The notes: generated by a model not told the origin, from the sequence alone. Counted from the stretch's first letter, positions 46,434 to 56,261 are shown. The stretch: 64,000 nt of DNA from Corynespora cassiicola (GCA_022059125.1 JAEUWY010000004.1:1550001-1614000); one strand, 5' to 3'. Program-made: numbers and translations.

Positions 46434-46672
46434 TGGAATCATGATTTCATGTCTAAATCACAAACACTGGACATACATTTGGGAAGCAGGCCTTGGCCTG
46501 TTATATTTTTATCGACCAGACACCGGAGAAATTGAAGTCCCATCCCGGAGCATACATGAAGGTGTAAAAAGACCCTATGATTCATTCGCTCATTGACTCC
46601 CTAACCGTGCCCCATGCCGCCTCCGTATCTCTTCACTCCACCAGGTTGCCCGCCCATCAATTAACTCGTCAT

Positions 46673-47513
46673 TTACGCAGCAGTGATGGCCTGGCGGGTG
46701 GCGCGACCGCGCTGCCTGGAGTTCAAACGGGAAGCCTCGCGCTCAACGACCTGGGGGGACTTCTGGACGGTCTCCTCGCCCTCGGTGAGGATCAACTCGA
46801 TGTGGCAGGGGTTGGACATGTAGGGGTTGATCTTGATTGCGGTTAGCCAAAGTCAGTTTGCAAGCGCTCATGGATACATACACGACCGTGAGCACGGTAG
46901 GTGCGCCTCCTCTGCTTGGGAGCCTGGTTGACCTGGATGTGCTTGACGATCAAGTTGCTGGTGTCAAGGCCCTTGGTGTCGGCGTTGGCCTCAGCGTTCT
47001 TGAGAAGACCGAGAAGGAACTCGGCGGACTTGACGGGCCAGCGGGCCTTGGAGACACCGAAAGCCTTGCCTGTTATTGCCATCAGCCATATGTTCAAAAA
47101 AATTCCATTCCGCGACCAAATTGAAGAGCAATGCCGATCCTTCAAAATCCTCCTCTTCCCCGTTATGCCATTTCCACTCTTCCCCAACTCGTGTGTGTAT
47201 GCGGGGGCCAGACTCACCCTGTGCGGTGCGGCCAGTGCTGCCGGCGTACCGCCTCATGGGAACGGCCTCCTTGTGCTCCAGGACATTCTCAAGGTAGGTG
47301 AGGGCACGGCCGAGCTTCCAGCCGTTGATGGCCTGCGCGGTCTCGCGGGTGTTCTTGAAGGAAACGCGGAGGTAGCTGCCGCGAGCCCGGGCGGACTTTG
47401 CGTTCTCGATCTGGGTGGCTGCGTAGCGGACCTGGTACACAATTAATTGCTGATCGCAAAGTCGGAGCAACGCAAGGCGAGCATTGCAGCAGAGAGCGCA
47501 ATCAACATACCAT
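46673..47513 (-). CDS. RPL17: 60S ribosomal protein L17 (uL22), 187 aa, four exons
   Basis: Exon 1 codes only the ATG (47513-47511) before GTATGT; then 47431-47218, 47069-46882 and 46831-46673. The product begins [24 protein letters not shown] and contains [32 protein letters not shown] and [35 protein letters not shown] (joined pieces), ending [12 protein letters not shown]. Length matches yeast Rpl17 (184-185 aa). uL22 lines the exit tunnel of the large subunit. The start codon alone in exon 1 is common for ribosomal protein genes. It diverges from NOP1. Confidence 0.96.
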
Positions 47514-47815
47514 CTTGTCGTGCGGGCGGGATAAGTCCTGTGGGTTAGTTGTGAGGTCGTTGGCAACGTTTGGCTCTGGCAAAATCGAAGCGACTCGCTT
47601 GAGTGTGGGCTTGGCGAAAATCCCCGGCCCGACGCTTGATGTAGTCTAGCGCTGCACGTGAGAGCCAAGATTGCGCCGGCAAAACGACGGGCCGTGCAGG
47701 GCCTTCGAAAATAATTTTGCGGGTAGCTTCAATTGACCTTTCAAGCTTTTGCTGGCCAACTATCTTTCGCCCACCGACCCACCAAACGACAACAGCAACC
47801 CAAAAAGTACCAGCA
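47514..47815. promoter_or_regulatory. 302 bp bidirectional promoter RPL17 / NOP1
   Basis: The start codons of two ribosome-production genes face away from each other over 302 bp, so the promoters and 5' leaders overlap or abut, a basis for joint control with growth. No named element could be fixed. Confidence 0.6.
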
Positions 47816-48913
47816 ATGGCTTTCACACCACGCGGAGGTCGGGGCGGAGCTCCTCGCGGCGGAAGAGGAGGATTTGGAGGACGTGGCGGCGCACCTGCTC
47901 GCGGTGGCCGGGGCGGAGGCTTTGGTGGTGGACGCGGAGGCGGTGGTCGCGGAGGAGCTGGTGGCCGTGGTCGCGGTGCTCCTAGGGGCGGAGGCCGCGG
48001 AGGAGCTCGTGGCGGAGCGAAGGGTGGCGCGTAGGTTTTGATTCCGTGTCGCATTTTAGGTGCGCAGTGTGAGCTAACAGTTTTTTTTCAGAAAGGTCAT
48101 CATCGAGCCCCATCGCCATGCCGGTGTCTTCGTTGCTCGCGGAAAGGAAGATCTGCTTGTTACCAAGAACCTGACGCCCGGCGAGTCTGTCTACGGCGAG
48201 AAGCGCATTTCCACCTCTACTGGTGCTCCCAGCGGCGACGAGCCTGCGACTACCGTTGAGTACCGTGTCTGGAACCCCTTCCGCTCAAAGTTGGCTGCTG
48301 GTATTCTTGGTGGTCTTGACTCGATCTACATGAAGCCTGGATCCAAGGTCCTGTACCTTGGTGCTGCCTCTGGCACTTCCGTCTCTCACGTTGCTGATAT
48401 CGTCGGTCCTGAGGGTACCGTTTTCGCCGTTGAGTTCAGCCACAGGTCTGGACGTGATCTGATCAACATGGCTACTCGTAAGTGTGAACTCTCTCGACTC
48501 ACGTCTATAGCTAACCAAATGCGAAGGCCGCACGAACGTCATCCCCATCGTTGAGGATGCTCGTCACCCCGCCAAGTACAGGATGCTCCTGCCATTGTAA
48601 GAACATCCTAAAGCCTTGCAGGATTTTGTATGCTAACCAGTATCATAGGGTTGACTGCGTCTTTGCCGATGTTGCCCAGCCCGATCAGGCCCGTATTGTC
48701 GGTCTTAACGCCGGCATGTTCTTGAAGATTGGAGGTGGTGTCTTGATTTCTATCAAGGCCAACTGCATTGACTCGACTGCCGCGCCCGAGGCTGTCTTTG
48801 CCTCTGAAGTCCAGAAGCTGAGGGAGATGGGTATCAAGCCCAAGGAGCAGCTTACGCTCGAGCCTTTCGAGCGTGACCACGCCATGGTGGCGGGTATCTA
48901 CCAGAGGGCATAG
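47816..48913 (+). CDS. NOP1: Fibrillarin, rRNA 2'-O-methyltransferase, 311 aa
   Basis: Exons 47816-48030, 48092-48477, 48527-48596 and 48649-48913. The N-terminus is an Arg-Gly-Gly domain of about 70 residues. Next, [20 protein letters not shown] opens the fold; [20 protein letters not shown] is the SAM-binding motif, followed by [14 protein letters not shown], then, across two introns, [19 protein letters not shown] and [19 protein letters not shown]. It ends [14 protein letters not shown]. Fibrillarin is the catalytic subunit of C/D box snoRNPs in the nucleolus. Length is close to the family norm. Introns of 49-61 bp are short and hold no snoRNA. Confidence 0.97.
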
Positions 48914-49452
48914 ACGTGACCATGGTGACCTGAGGGGTCTTCTCCTATTTCCATGTTCTACGAGGCAGATGCGCATTACGTCGAAATACCGGGTGTAACT
49001 TTGGGATCAGGCGTTTTAGGCGCTGCGGGCCGTTCTTAACGTGGGCTTTCTCAGTAGTAAAAGCAGCCATGCGTCAGGCATACTTCCATCGGGTGCTTTG
49101 ATAGTAGACAAAGTGTGAATTGTACTATTTTGCTTATCACAGTTTCGATTAAAGTCACTGCTCGTCCACACATATCGCGCGTTCGAGTGCAAGCGACGCA
49201 AGAAACGTTGCACTGAGACGGGGGGTTGAGGCTAACTATATTATTACTGACGGTATTAACTGACATTAGACATGGCATCTCGTCGTTTAATTAATATAGG
49301 TCAGGAATCAAAATCCGAGAAGAGCAAGACCAGACCAGCCGCATGAGACGTTGCCACTCTTCCTTTTCCTTTGATCATTGCCAACCTTTGCCAAACCGGT
49401 CTCCAACAAGCCCCGCAAGCCGCAAGAAAAAAAACCGACATGGAAGATTAGT
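48914..49452. other. 0.54 kb intergenic
   Basis: 3' flank of NOP1 and of the minus-strand genes. Nothing else seen. Confidence 0.4.
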
Positions 49453-49928
49453 TCACCAAAAGATGGAGAAGAGCCACTGGTAGATCAAGAACAGCACTGT
49501 TGTCAACAATTGCGCAAACGCATCTACGATAACAAAAGGCCTTGGTAGACCTGGCATCAAGCCCACATGAGGCGAGTGGGCCAGCAAAGCCAACATTTGA
49601 AAGTACATGGAGAAGACAAAAGGCAAAAAGGAAACACAGGGTATACTCCATATGCTGACCGTATCGTTCCTCCGAAACACCGCTACGCCGCTATGTGCTA
49701 AACGCTGAGACGAAAAAAAAGAAAGATTTTTAGACGAAGAAGGGGAAGGGAAGAAGACATCACACCAATCGGGAAGACACAAACCGATGGCGAAGAATGA
49801 CAAGAGAAGAGAAGGAAAAAAAAAGGATATCAAGATAGAAGAGATCAAATCGGGAAGGCATACCGTCCCGTTTCGTGACGGTTAGCCAACGAAACACACC
49901 AAACCTGAATCAACACCCCTCCTGACAT
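49453..49928 (-). CDS. Possible small two-helix membrane protein, 91 aa
   Basis: Exon 2 (49704-49453) follows a strong acceptor, a long T tract then CTCAG, and encodes a coherent hydrophobic protein with FLPFVFSMYFQMLALLAH and FAQLLTTVLFLIYQWLFSI helices separated by a short SPHVGLMPGLPRPF loop. The only in-frame ATG exon I can join is 49928-49905 (MSGGVLIQ) through a GTTTGG donor, so exon 1 is uncertain. Its ATG would lie only 31 bp after the stop of the ribonucleotide-reductase inhibitor gene on the same strand, which is odd for separate fungal genes. It may be part of a longer or alternative transcript. Family unknown. Confidence 0.35.
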
Positions 49929-49958
49929 GGCCAGGTCTTCGACGCCGTCAGGTGGTTG

Positions 49959-50984
49959 TCAGACGCCGCCCATCTCCACCTCTCGGTAGGGCCTCACGAG
50001 GAACTCGGCCTCGCCAAAGTCGCTCGAGCTGCCGACGAGCAGGCGGCCGTCGCCCTGCTCCGCATTCTCGAGATCCATTTCAATGTCCGTCTCCTTGAAC
50101 AAGGCGGCCGAGTCGACATCCATGAGCCGGGCGGCCGTGCGCCGCGTCTTGGGCTGTGCAAAGGGTCGCAAGGCGGCCTGGGGCAGTGCGCCAATGGGCT
50201 GGGCCGGCGTAGCAGAGAGGGGCGAAACCGGGACGTCGTCCTCGGAAACCTTCATGGGGACGGCGAAGAGGAAATTTGAGTTGAAGTTGAGCGGCTTGGA
50301 GTCTCGGTCGTCCCAGGAGCGTTTCTGCGGGTTGGCGGGGTTGGGCAGCAACGAGTCGGTCGAGATGGACGAGTTGGCCGAGTTCTGAGACGAGAAGGGT
50401 TGGCTGAATGCCTCTGCGGGCAGGGGGAACATGTTGATCGGGCGCTCGCCGTGCTCGTTGGTCCCGCCGTAGAGGTGCGGGTTCGTGACGGGCTGCTCAG
50501 CATAACCGCCGATCTTGTGCAGCCCGCAGAATGGCAGCAGCTCCCGTTGGTGTTGGTAGACGTCTGGGACTGCTTCTCGCGGCAGCTTGACGCTGTATTC
50601 GCCGGCTGGGGGGTTCGGGATCGTATTCGGGGACTTTGCCAGAGTGGTGGAAATTGAGGGCAGGGCAGCAGACTTGTGCGTCTTGTAGCCCTCAGGCACG
50701 CTCTTCCTGACGCGCATGCCGACGCTGAGAAGGTCTGCTTGCACGATCCCGGGGACGGTGGGGACGAGGCTGCTGCGCTGGGGGAGAGAGCGATCCCTGG
50801 GGTTGCTGTGGTGTTGATGGTGATGGCCAGTTCGGGTAATCGGACCTGCACCCCGCTCGCAGTCAGAATCCGAGTCGTCTAGGATGTCGTCGCTGCGCGC
50901 AAAGAAGTGGGTGATGGAGGGCTGGAACTTTCTCTTCACCCGCGGCTGTTCTGAGGAAGAGGAATCGTCGTAGGCGGCGCGCAT
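49959..50984 (-). CDS. Ribonucleotide reductase inhibitor domain protein (Spd1/Sml1-like) with PIP box, 341 aa
   Basis: Intron-free. Near residues 78-110 lies VPGIVQADLLSVGMRVRKS with VPEGYKTHK next, the signature of the fungal RNR-inhibitor domain. At residues 21-28 the sequence QPSITHFF fits the PCNA-interacting (PIP) box Q-x-x-I-x-x-F-F, preceded by basic RVKRKF. The rest is disordered, with a conserved-looking FCGLHKIGGY segment and an acidic C-terminal part. Proteins of this type bind and restrain ribonucleotide reductase; fission yeast Spd1 is destroyed in S phase and after DNA damage by CRL4-Cdt2 on PCNA. A similar route is inferred here, not shown. Confidence 0.8.
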   Translation of the reverse strand: MRAAYDDSSSSEQPRVKRKFQPSITHFFARSDDILDDSDSDCERGAGPITRTGHHHQHHSNPRDRSLPQRSSLVPTVPGIVQADLLSVGMRVRKSVPEGYKTHKSAALPSISTTLAKSPNTIPNPPAGEYSVKLPREAVPDVYQHQRELLPFCGLHKIGGYAEQPVTNPHLYGGTNEHGERPINMFPLPAEAFSQPFSSQNSANSSISTDSLLPNPANPQKRSWDDRDSKPLNFNSNFLFAVPMKVSEDDVPVSPLSATPAQPIGALPQAALRPFAQPKTRRTAARLMDVDSAALFKETDIEMDLENAEQGDGRLLVGSSSDFGEAEFLVRPYREVEMGGV

Positions 50985-52066
50985 TGTCGAGGAGAGACGG
51001 AGGGGAGAGACGAGACGAGGACAAGACGGCGCGGCCTGGTCGTTCGAGGATTCGATACGCAGCCGTGGAGGGGGCGCTGGCGGCTGGAAAGGGAATAATG
51101 CGATGGTTCGCCTATGCAGAGCAAGGGTCCGGGGTTCACAGGTGTAATCAATGACTTGCCAGAGCAGCGTTGGCGGGTAGAATCACTGTGCGGCGTGAGG
51201 CCAGCGGGCGAGGGCGTCGGGAATCGGGTGAGCAGCGCGAAGGCCGGATGACGTGGGAAAAAACGGCGGCTGCGGGTTGGCGCTGCGCTGCGATGATCTT
51301 GCGCGGAGAGCACGCGAAGCCGGGAGGTTCTGAGACGCGTTGGATCTGCCCGGCGGGCGGAGTGGACGTGAATCGGCTAGCTTGCTTGTTTGTGTCGAGG
51401 GCGCTGTGCCGGAGCTTGAGTGCAGGCGCTGGACGGTTGCTCAGCGGTTGCTGCAGCTTAAGTTGCATTGCATGCCATTGCTCAGCAGCACGGCAGGGAG
51501 GGAAACAAAATATTGGGTGGCAGGTCAGCTCTCGCGGCCAGCCTCCTGGGAGCTGCGACACACAAGCCGCGGCGGATATGCCGAACGCTGCCCAGCATGC
51601 GCCGGTTTTCCCGTGCGGCACTCAACCCTCTTCGCTGCAAATCTCAGGATGGGTCCGCTCTGCCCTCGCGCGTTGCAGATCAGTCTTCGGATACGAGACC
51701 GCAGATGCTTGGCCTGTCTTTGGCACGGCCGCAATGTACTTGACCGTCCTGGGCTCCACTTGTGGTCGCATGAGACGAGCGGCGGTTTTGCGCCCGGTGC
51801 ACGGAACAATATGCATGCCATGGCTCACGCAACTGTGGAAACTACTAGAAGTGCAAGAGAAGATCCGTCACGTAGTCGTATTTCGTCGTTATCCCAGGAA
51901 CCCATTATCCAGCAATGCACCTTTCCGTCGCCGAAAAGTTAAATATACACCCGAGAACAGCACACCCATCACCGCATTATCTCTGCCACCGCGGCCGTCC
52001 CTGATCCTACGCCGGTCCCGACTGGACGGGGACCAAACCAATCCTTTGCGTCTGAGCGACTCCTGT
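50985..52066. other. 1.1 kb intergenic
   Basis: Promoter side of the RNR-inhibitor gene and 3' side of the four-TM gene. A 414-codon frame on the plus strand has no domain and is read as chance. Confidence 0.45.
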
Positions 52067-52758
52067 TCAAGACTGCGGTTGTCCCATCTCCATCTCCTTT
52101 CTCTGCTGCCTTGCCGTCCATTTATCCGCGAGCCATGTCACGATGCTCAACCCCATGCTGGCGCCAAGGAGCAGGAAAACGGTCAACGTTCCATACAGCG
52201 CAAACTTGCTCTCGCGACACAGTCCAGAAAAGTTTCCGTTGCCCATGTTGGACGGCATCTGGGGGTCCTGCTGCAGGGGCCGGCTGTCCTTGTACTTGCA
52301 CGTCCATGTTTGGATCGTGTCCAGCTCGGGCGCATTGTTGTTGAGGATGTGCGCGTAGATGATGGTCACCAGGGTAAGGAGCCCAGTAGGAAGCGTGGTG
52401 CCGAGAGCAAGTAGCGCGCGGAGTGTGTGACGGTTTGCAAGGTTCAACTGGTTTCTTCGGTCAATTTTCCATCTCATCAGAGCCTAGACGTGCATGCACT
52501 TACTTTGGGCACAAGCGACATGATGAGGAAAGTACCGGAGAGAACGAGAGTGACGACCGAAGACGCAAGCAAGGCCTTCGTGCCGCTGACCTCAAAATGC
52601 TGAGGCCATAGGGGTAGCCACCATGGGTTAGAAGTCTGCTGCTTGTTGAAGACATCGAGGGTATGCGCCGATGTACCCAAGATGGCGATGCTGAAAGCAA
52701 CAATGACACCCGTGATACCGGCTTGCGCCAGGTGGAGGGGTGCGGGGTTGACCTTCAT
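52067..52758 (-). CDS. Four-helix membrane protein, 211 aa
   Basis: Exon 1 52758-52504, intron 52448-52503 (GTAAGT..ACCAG), exon 2 52447-52067. Four hydrophobic helices: GITGVIVAFSIAILG (near residue 15), LLASSVVTLVLSGTFLIMSL (near 63), LRALLALGTTLPTGLLTLV (near 94) and LYGTLTVFLLLGASMGLSIV (near 170). A Cys-containing loop (WTCKYKD and GLCRES) lies between helices 3 and 4. Both ends look cytosolic; the tail is polar and basic. The layout recalls MARVEL or tetraspan proteins, but I cannot assign it. Splice ends and phase are good, so the gene is likely real. Confidence 0.7.
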
Positions 52759-53993
52759 CTTGAAATGTTCTTTTTACAGAAAACTATTCGAGATATACGG
52801 GACAGGATGGAGAGTAGAGAAAGTAGGGTAGGGTGGTGGAATGACGACAGTGATATAAAGGATCGACTAGAAAGAAAGGAGGGCACACGACCAGGAGCAC
52901 CCCGAAAGAAAAGATCAAGAACGTCCCGAGGAACGAAACAAAAGAGTAGAAGCGCTGATATACACTTGTCTCTGCCTGAGAGTGACACCTTGAAAGGGGG
53001 GGAGCCTTGCCCTTTAAAACTACGTTGGTTGCGATGGGCGTTTCAAACCCTTCCACCCACCAACACACCCACACCCATGTTCTATCAATGTTGTCCCAAA
53101 AAAGAATCCCACCAATCTTCCGGGAGTGCCTGTTCCTGACCTGGGTCTGTCGCTCTGCCGCTGTCCCGGAACCAGTATGACTATTGTGGTGATGGAGGGA
53201 ACTGCCAGCGCCTAAGCTGCACCTAAGATCGGAAAATAGACCGTGGCCTGCATGCATCTGGCCCATTTAGCAACCATTATCTCCACCTCCCTTGCGCATA
53301 CATCCGGAATCCCCAGTAATAGGCCCAAGTTTAGACCTCTTGGCCTGCAAGTGAGCGCCCTACATGTGCAATCAAGCACCATGGCTTGGCTTCCTTTCCG
53401 TGTTCCGTTCGCGCGTTGCCTGGCGGGAGCACATTGGGGACATCGCACGGCCAATGAAGCTCGAAAGCAGCGTGCATGCAGGTGCTCAACGACCCTGAAA
53501 CGAGATGTGCAGTCAGGCGGGCGCTTGGAGGGGTGGGGTGCAGACGATGATTCGGGAGAGGTTTCGGCGCTTAAATCTCAGCGTAGAACGATTGGCTAGC
53601 ATCAAGAGCATCCACTTACAACCCAAAAACAGATTTGCATGTTGACGCCACGAATTTTTGACTAAACGCTGATATTCTGTCCATCGAAAAAGGATTTTTC
53701 CAAAATCCCGTTGGTGCAAACTCTATATCTTTGCTCATGAGGATATCCACATCAGATGCATAACAAAGGCCCAGGCTTTCTTGCTCCATTAGTGTCAGCT
53801 TGTGGTAGAGATTTATCTTCGAATAGGTGATGCACAAAGGACGCTTGCCACGCCACGCCTGCAATGCAACAAGGACTCTAAGAAACCGCCAGAGATGCTG
53901 TAAGACAGCCGTCTTTGCCGGCCAAACGCTGGACCAAAACCACAGCAAGCGCCTGGCATGCTATTTCCGACCACCCACGTTGAAATGCAGCAT
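52759..53993. other. 1.2 kb intergenic
   Basis: 5' region of the four-TM gene and 3' region of the LysM gene. No supported gene; minus-strand frames at 53513-53948 were not recognised. Confidence 0.4.
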
Positions 53994-54874
53994 TCATGAT
54001 AGCTGACCTGTCAGGCCTCCACCACTACCGCCGAACCCCCACCTCCGCTTTCCAGAGCTCTGGGAAGCTTTGGATTTTCCCTTTTTCGCGGCTTCCAGAG
54101 GATGTTCCTGTTCCCAGCGCTCGTCGGCCTTGTATGTGCCCATTGCTTGCTCCAGATTGTAGTCCGCTTGTTGTAAATACAGCAATGCCACATCATATCT
54201 ACGTTGTGTAACAATCCTTCTAGTCAGCCTGACTTGTCGGAGCTAAAGTGGTTCCAAGTCGATGGGAGCACTCACTCTGCCACCTTACAACCCACCATGA
54301 ACTTTCTCACTTTACTTTTCCGAATTTCTTCCTCCTCGCCCTCGAGTGGACGAGGACTAAGGCTTACACCTCCCTTGTAGTATTCTCCGGGGATCAGAAC
54401 GGTTCGACGCGCCGCAACAAGATGATCTGCATACAGGCCGTTTGCTCGTCGCAGGGCTTCGGCGGGTACGCCATAGCGCAATGACAAGGACGCTATCGAG
54501 TCATTGTTGGGATCTACAAAATGCAATACGTCCGGCGCTTGTTCCTCATCTCTATCCTTGGACTTTTCAGGCAATACCTGCCGGGAATCAAGCGCAGAGT
54601 ATGGTGGCGGATTACCATCGGTTTGCTGCTCTGTGGGTGGCGAGTATGCAGGAGGGTCTCGCAGACCTTGAGGTAGCGGCGATGGCACGATAGACACCTG
54701 GCAAAAAGGGCAATAGGTCGCAAAGCGGGGGTTATCAGTTATACAGCGGGCGCAAACGACACGGCCGCAGCATTCGAGTCGACGCTCATACTGTGCCGGT
54801 TTCTCCGTCTTTTCGTCGTAGGTAGGTGGAATAGAGGCAAGGAGGGATGCGCAAGTACAACAAGCTTCTTCCAT
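53994..54874 (-). CDS. Intracellular LysM-domain protein with N-terminal Cys cluster, 267 aa
   Basis: Exon 1 54874-54276, intron 54199-54275 (GTGAGT..CGTAG), exon 2 54198-53994; the join reads KVAE|YDVALLYLQQ. There is no signal peptide. The N-terminus has four Cys pairs (CCTC, ECCGRVVC, ARC, YCPFC), a RING- or treble-clef-like zinc site over residues 5-60. A Pro-rich linker follows, then a LysM motif (SIASLSLRYGVPAEALRRANGL, about residues 125-165). The end, YLQQADYNLEQAMGTY, resembles a UBA helix set. Secreted LysM effectors have signal peptides, so this is a different, likely cytosolic or nuclear protein. Role unknown; a link to ubiquitin is inference. Confidence 0.75.
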
Positions 54875-55449
54875 ATTTGGAAATGTGATATCGAGTGTCT
54901 TGATGCGACAAAGCAGCAGATTGATGAAGAGGCGTTGGTGTAGAAGTGAGTGCTGGAGATAACGTCATGACTAAGTCCGGTAGCGAATTCGGTCCCCTCA
55001 CGTGCTGAGGCGACAACGGCCTTACTCTTCTGCAAGTGAGGTCCAAGTGCTAGCCTCTAGAGAAAGAAATTATAAAACCGAAGGATACTACCATCATCTC
55101 TGAAGCGACAGTAATGAGAATGTTAGTAAGTGAGCAACTCCACAAGATGAGATCGTCAGATCAGTGGACATCGCGTGTCGACTTTTTCTCCTGGACGTTG
55201 TCCTTGGTAGATTTGACATGAGTAATCAACCGACATGATGACGATATGATGGCCGGTCACTGACTGAGATTTGAAAGCGAGAATCCGTGAACCCGCGTCG
55301 CGTTGACACGCGAGACTTGAGCATCGCGCACGGACCATGTTCGGTCCGTCTTGAGCGCCGATAGTGGGCGCAGAAATTGAAGCGACCTTCGAACTTTTCG
55401 CTAACCCTGTCCCTTCCTCTCACCACCACCCCACGACATCCATACCGAG
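54875..55449. promoter_or_regulatory. 0.58 kb divergent promoter region, LysM gene and RPS22
   Basis: The LysM gene starts leftward at 54874 and the RPS22 leader rightward. The last 50 bases are CT rich, a common feature of fungal ribosomal protein promoters. No further element named. Confidence 0.4.
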
Positions 55450-55614
55450 GTATGTCTCTTTCATATCGAGTGCCCTTCAGACAGCCAGGGGGGTGAATCG
55501 CATGAGTGCGACACCGCTCCCCCTCCGCGACAAGAGCTGAAGAACCCCGTTCAAATCTTGGACTGAGGGCACTCTCTAGCTCTGGCTTCTGAAGGCTAAC
55601 GTCCTAATGCACAG
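55450..55614 (+). other. Probable 5' UTR intron of RPS22
   Basis: Donor GTATGT at 55450, branch-like GGCTAAC near 55594-55600, acceptor GCACAG at 55614, 53 bp before the ATG. It holds two overlapping inverted pairs: GAGTGCCCT (55468-55476) with AGGGCACTC (55566-55574), and CTTCAGACAGCCAG (55475-55488) with CTGGCTTCTGAAG (55582-55594, two bases shorter). The folding could be competitive. Confidence 0.55.
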
Positions 55615-55667
55615 ATACCTCAGTCGCCCGCTGCCATTGAGAATCTCTGCACCTTCAATCCGCAAAA

Positions 55668-56261
55668 ATGGTCAAGACTTCCGTCCTCAACGATGCGCTT
55701 AACGCCATCAACAACGCCGAGAAGGCTGGCAAGCGCCAGGTCCTGATCCGCCCTTCGTCCAAGGTCATCATCAAGTTCTTGACCGTCATGCAGCGCCACG
55801 GTACGTTCTATTTTTCTTTTGCTACATATGGATAGGAGGATGGAATATTCGGACTGATAACTAGGCAATGGTTTTGTCCGCTCTACAACCTTTGCCCTTT
55901 AAGTGTCCGATAGATTAAAATTAGCGGAGGACTTACAAGTCTCCCGACTCCTTCAATGACGGAAGACCTTTATCTGCTGCAACATACTAATAGATTCCTA
56001 GGATACATCGGCGAGTTCGAGGAGGTCGATGACCACCGCAACGGCAAGATCGTCATCCAGCTCAACGGCCGCATCAACAAGTGCGGTGTCATCTCTCCCC
56101 GCTACAACGTCCAGCTCCGTGACGTCGAGAAGTGGGTTGTCAAGCTCCTTCCTTCTCGTCAGTTCGGTTACATCATCCTCACCACCTCGGCCGGTATCAT
56201 GGACCACGAGGAGGCCAGGAGGAAGCACGTTGCTGGCAAGATCCTTGGTTTCTTCTACTAG
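55668..56261 (+). CDS. RPS22: 40S ribosomal protein S22 (uS8), 130 aa
   Basis: Exon 1 55668-55800, intron 55801-56001 (GTACGT..CCTAG), exon 2 56002-56261. The product begins [20 protein letters not shown] and the join gives [18 protein letters not shown]; it ends [14 protein letters not shown]. Its 130 residues equal the length of the yeast protein. uS8 binds the central domain of 18S rRNA in the small subunit. The 201 bp coding intron is long for this window because it carries an H/ACA snoRNA (separate entry). A second intron probably lies in the 5' leader. Confidence 0.97.
55849..55987 (+). ncRNA. H/ACA box snoRNA in the RPS22 intron, snR44-like
   Basis: Hairpin 1: lower stem TCGGAC (55849-55854) with GTCCGA (55905-55910); upper stem GGCAATGG (55864-55871) with CCTTTGCC (55889-55896), one mismatch. 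H box AGATTA at 55912-55917, 15 nt below the pocket top. Hairpin 2: lower stem AGCGGA (55923-55928) with TCTGCT (55973-55978), one G-U; upper stem GTCTCCC (55939-55945) with GGAAGAC (55961-55967), one mismatch. ACA at 55982-55984, 14 nt below that pocket. Pocket 1 (GATAACT, 55856-55862, and TTTAA, 55898-55902) pairs with 18S AGUUAUC and UUAAA around yeast Psi106. Yeast snR44 guides that site and lies in an RPS22B intron. The branch site TACTAAT follows directly. Confidence 0.85.

Noticed and set aside
47070..47217. C/D box snoRNA in the second RPL17 intron (CTGATGG near its end)
   Set aside because: No matching D box and terminal stem; the 148 bp intron shows no guide layout.
51170..52414. 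414-codon plus-strand frame
   Set aside because: No domain, overlaps antisense the well-supported four-TM gene at its end, and has chance-like composition.
55545..55560. GTTCAAATC string in the RPS22 leader intron resembling a tRNA B box
   Set aside because: No A box and no acceptor stem around it.
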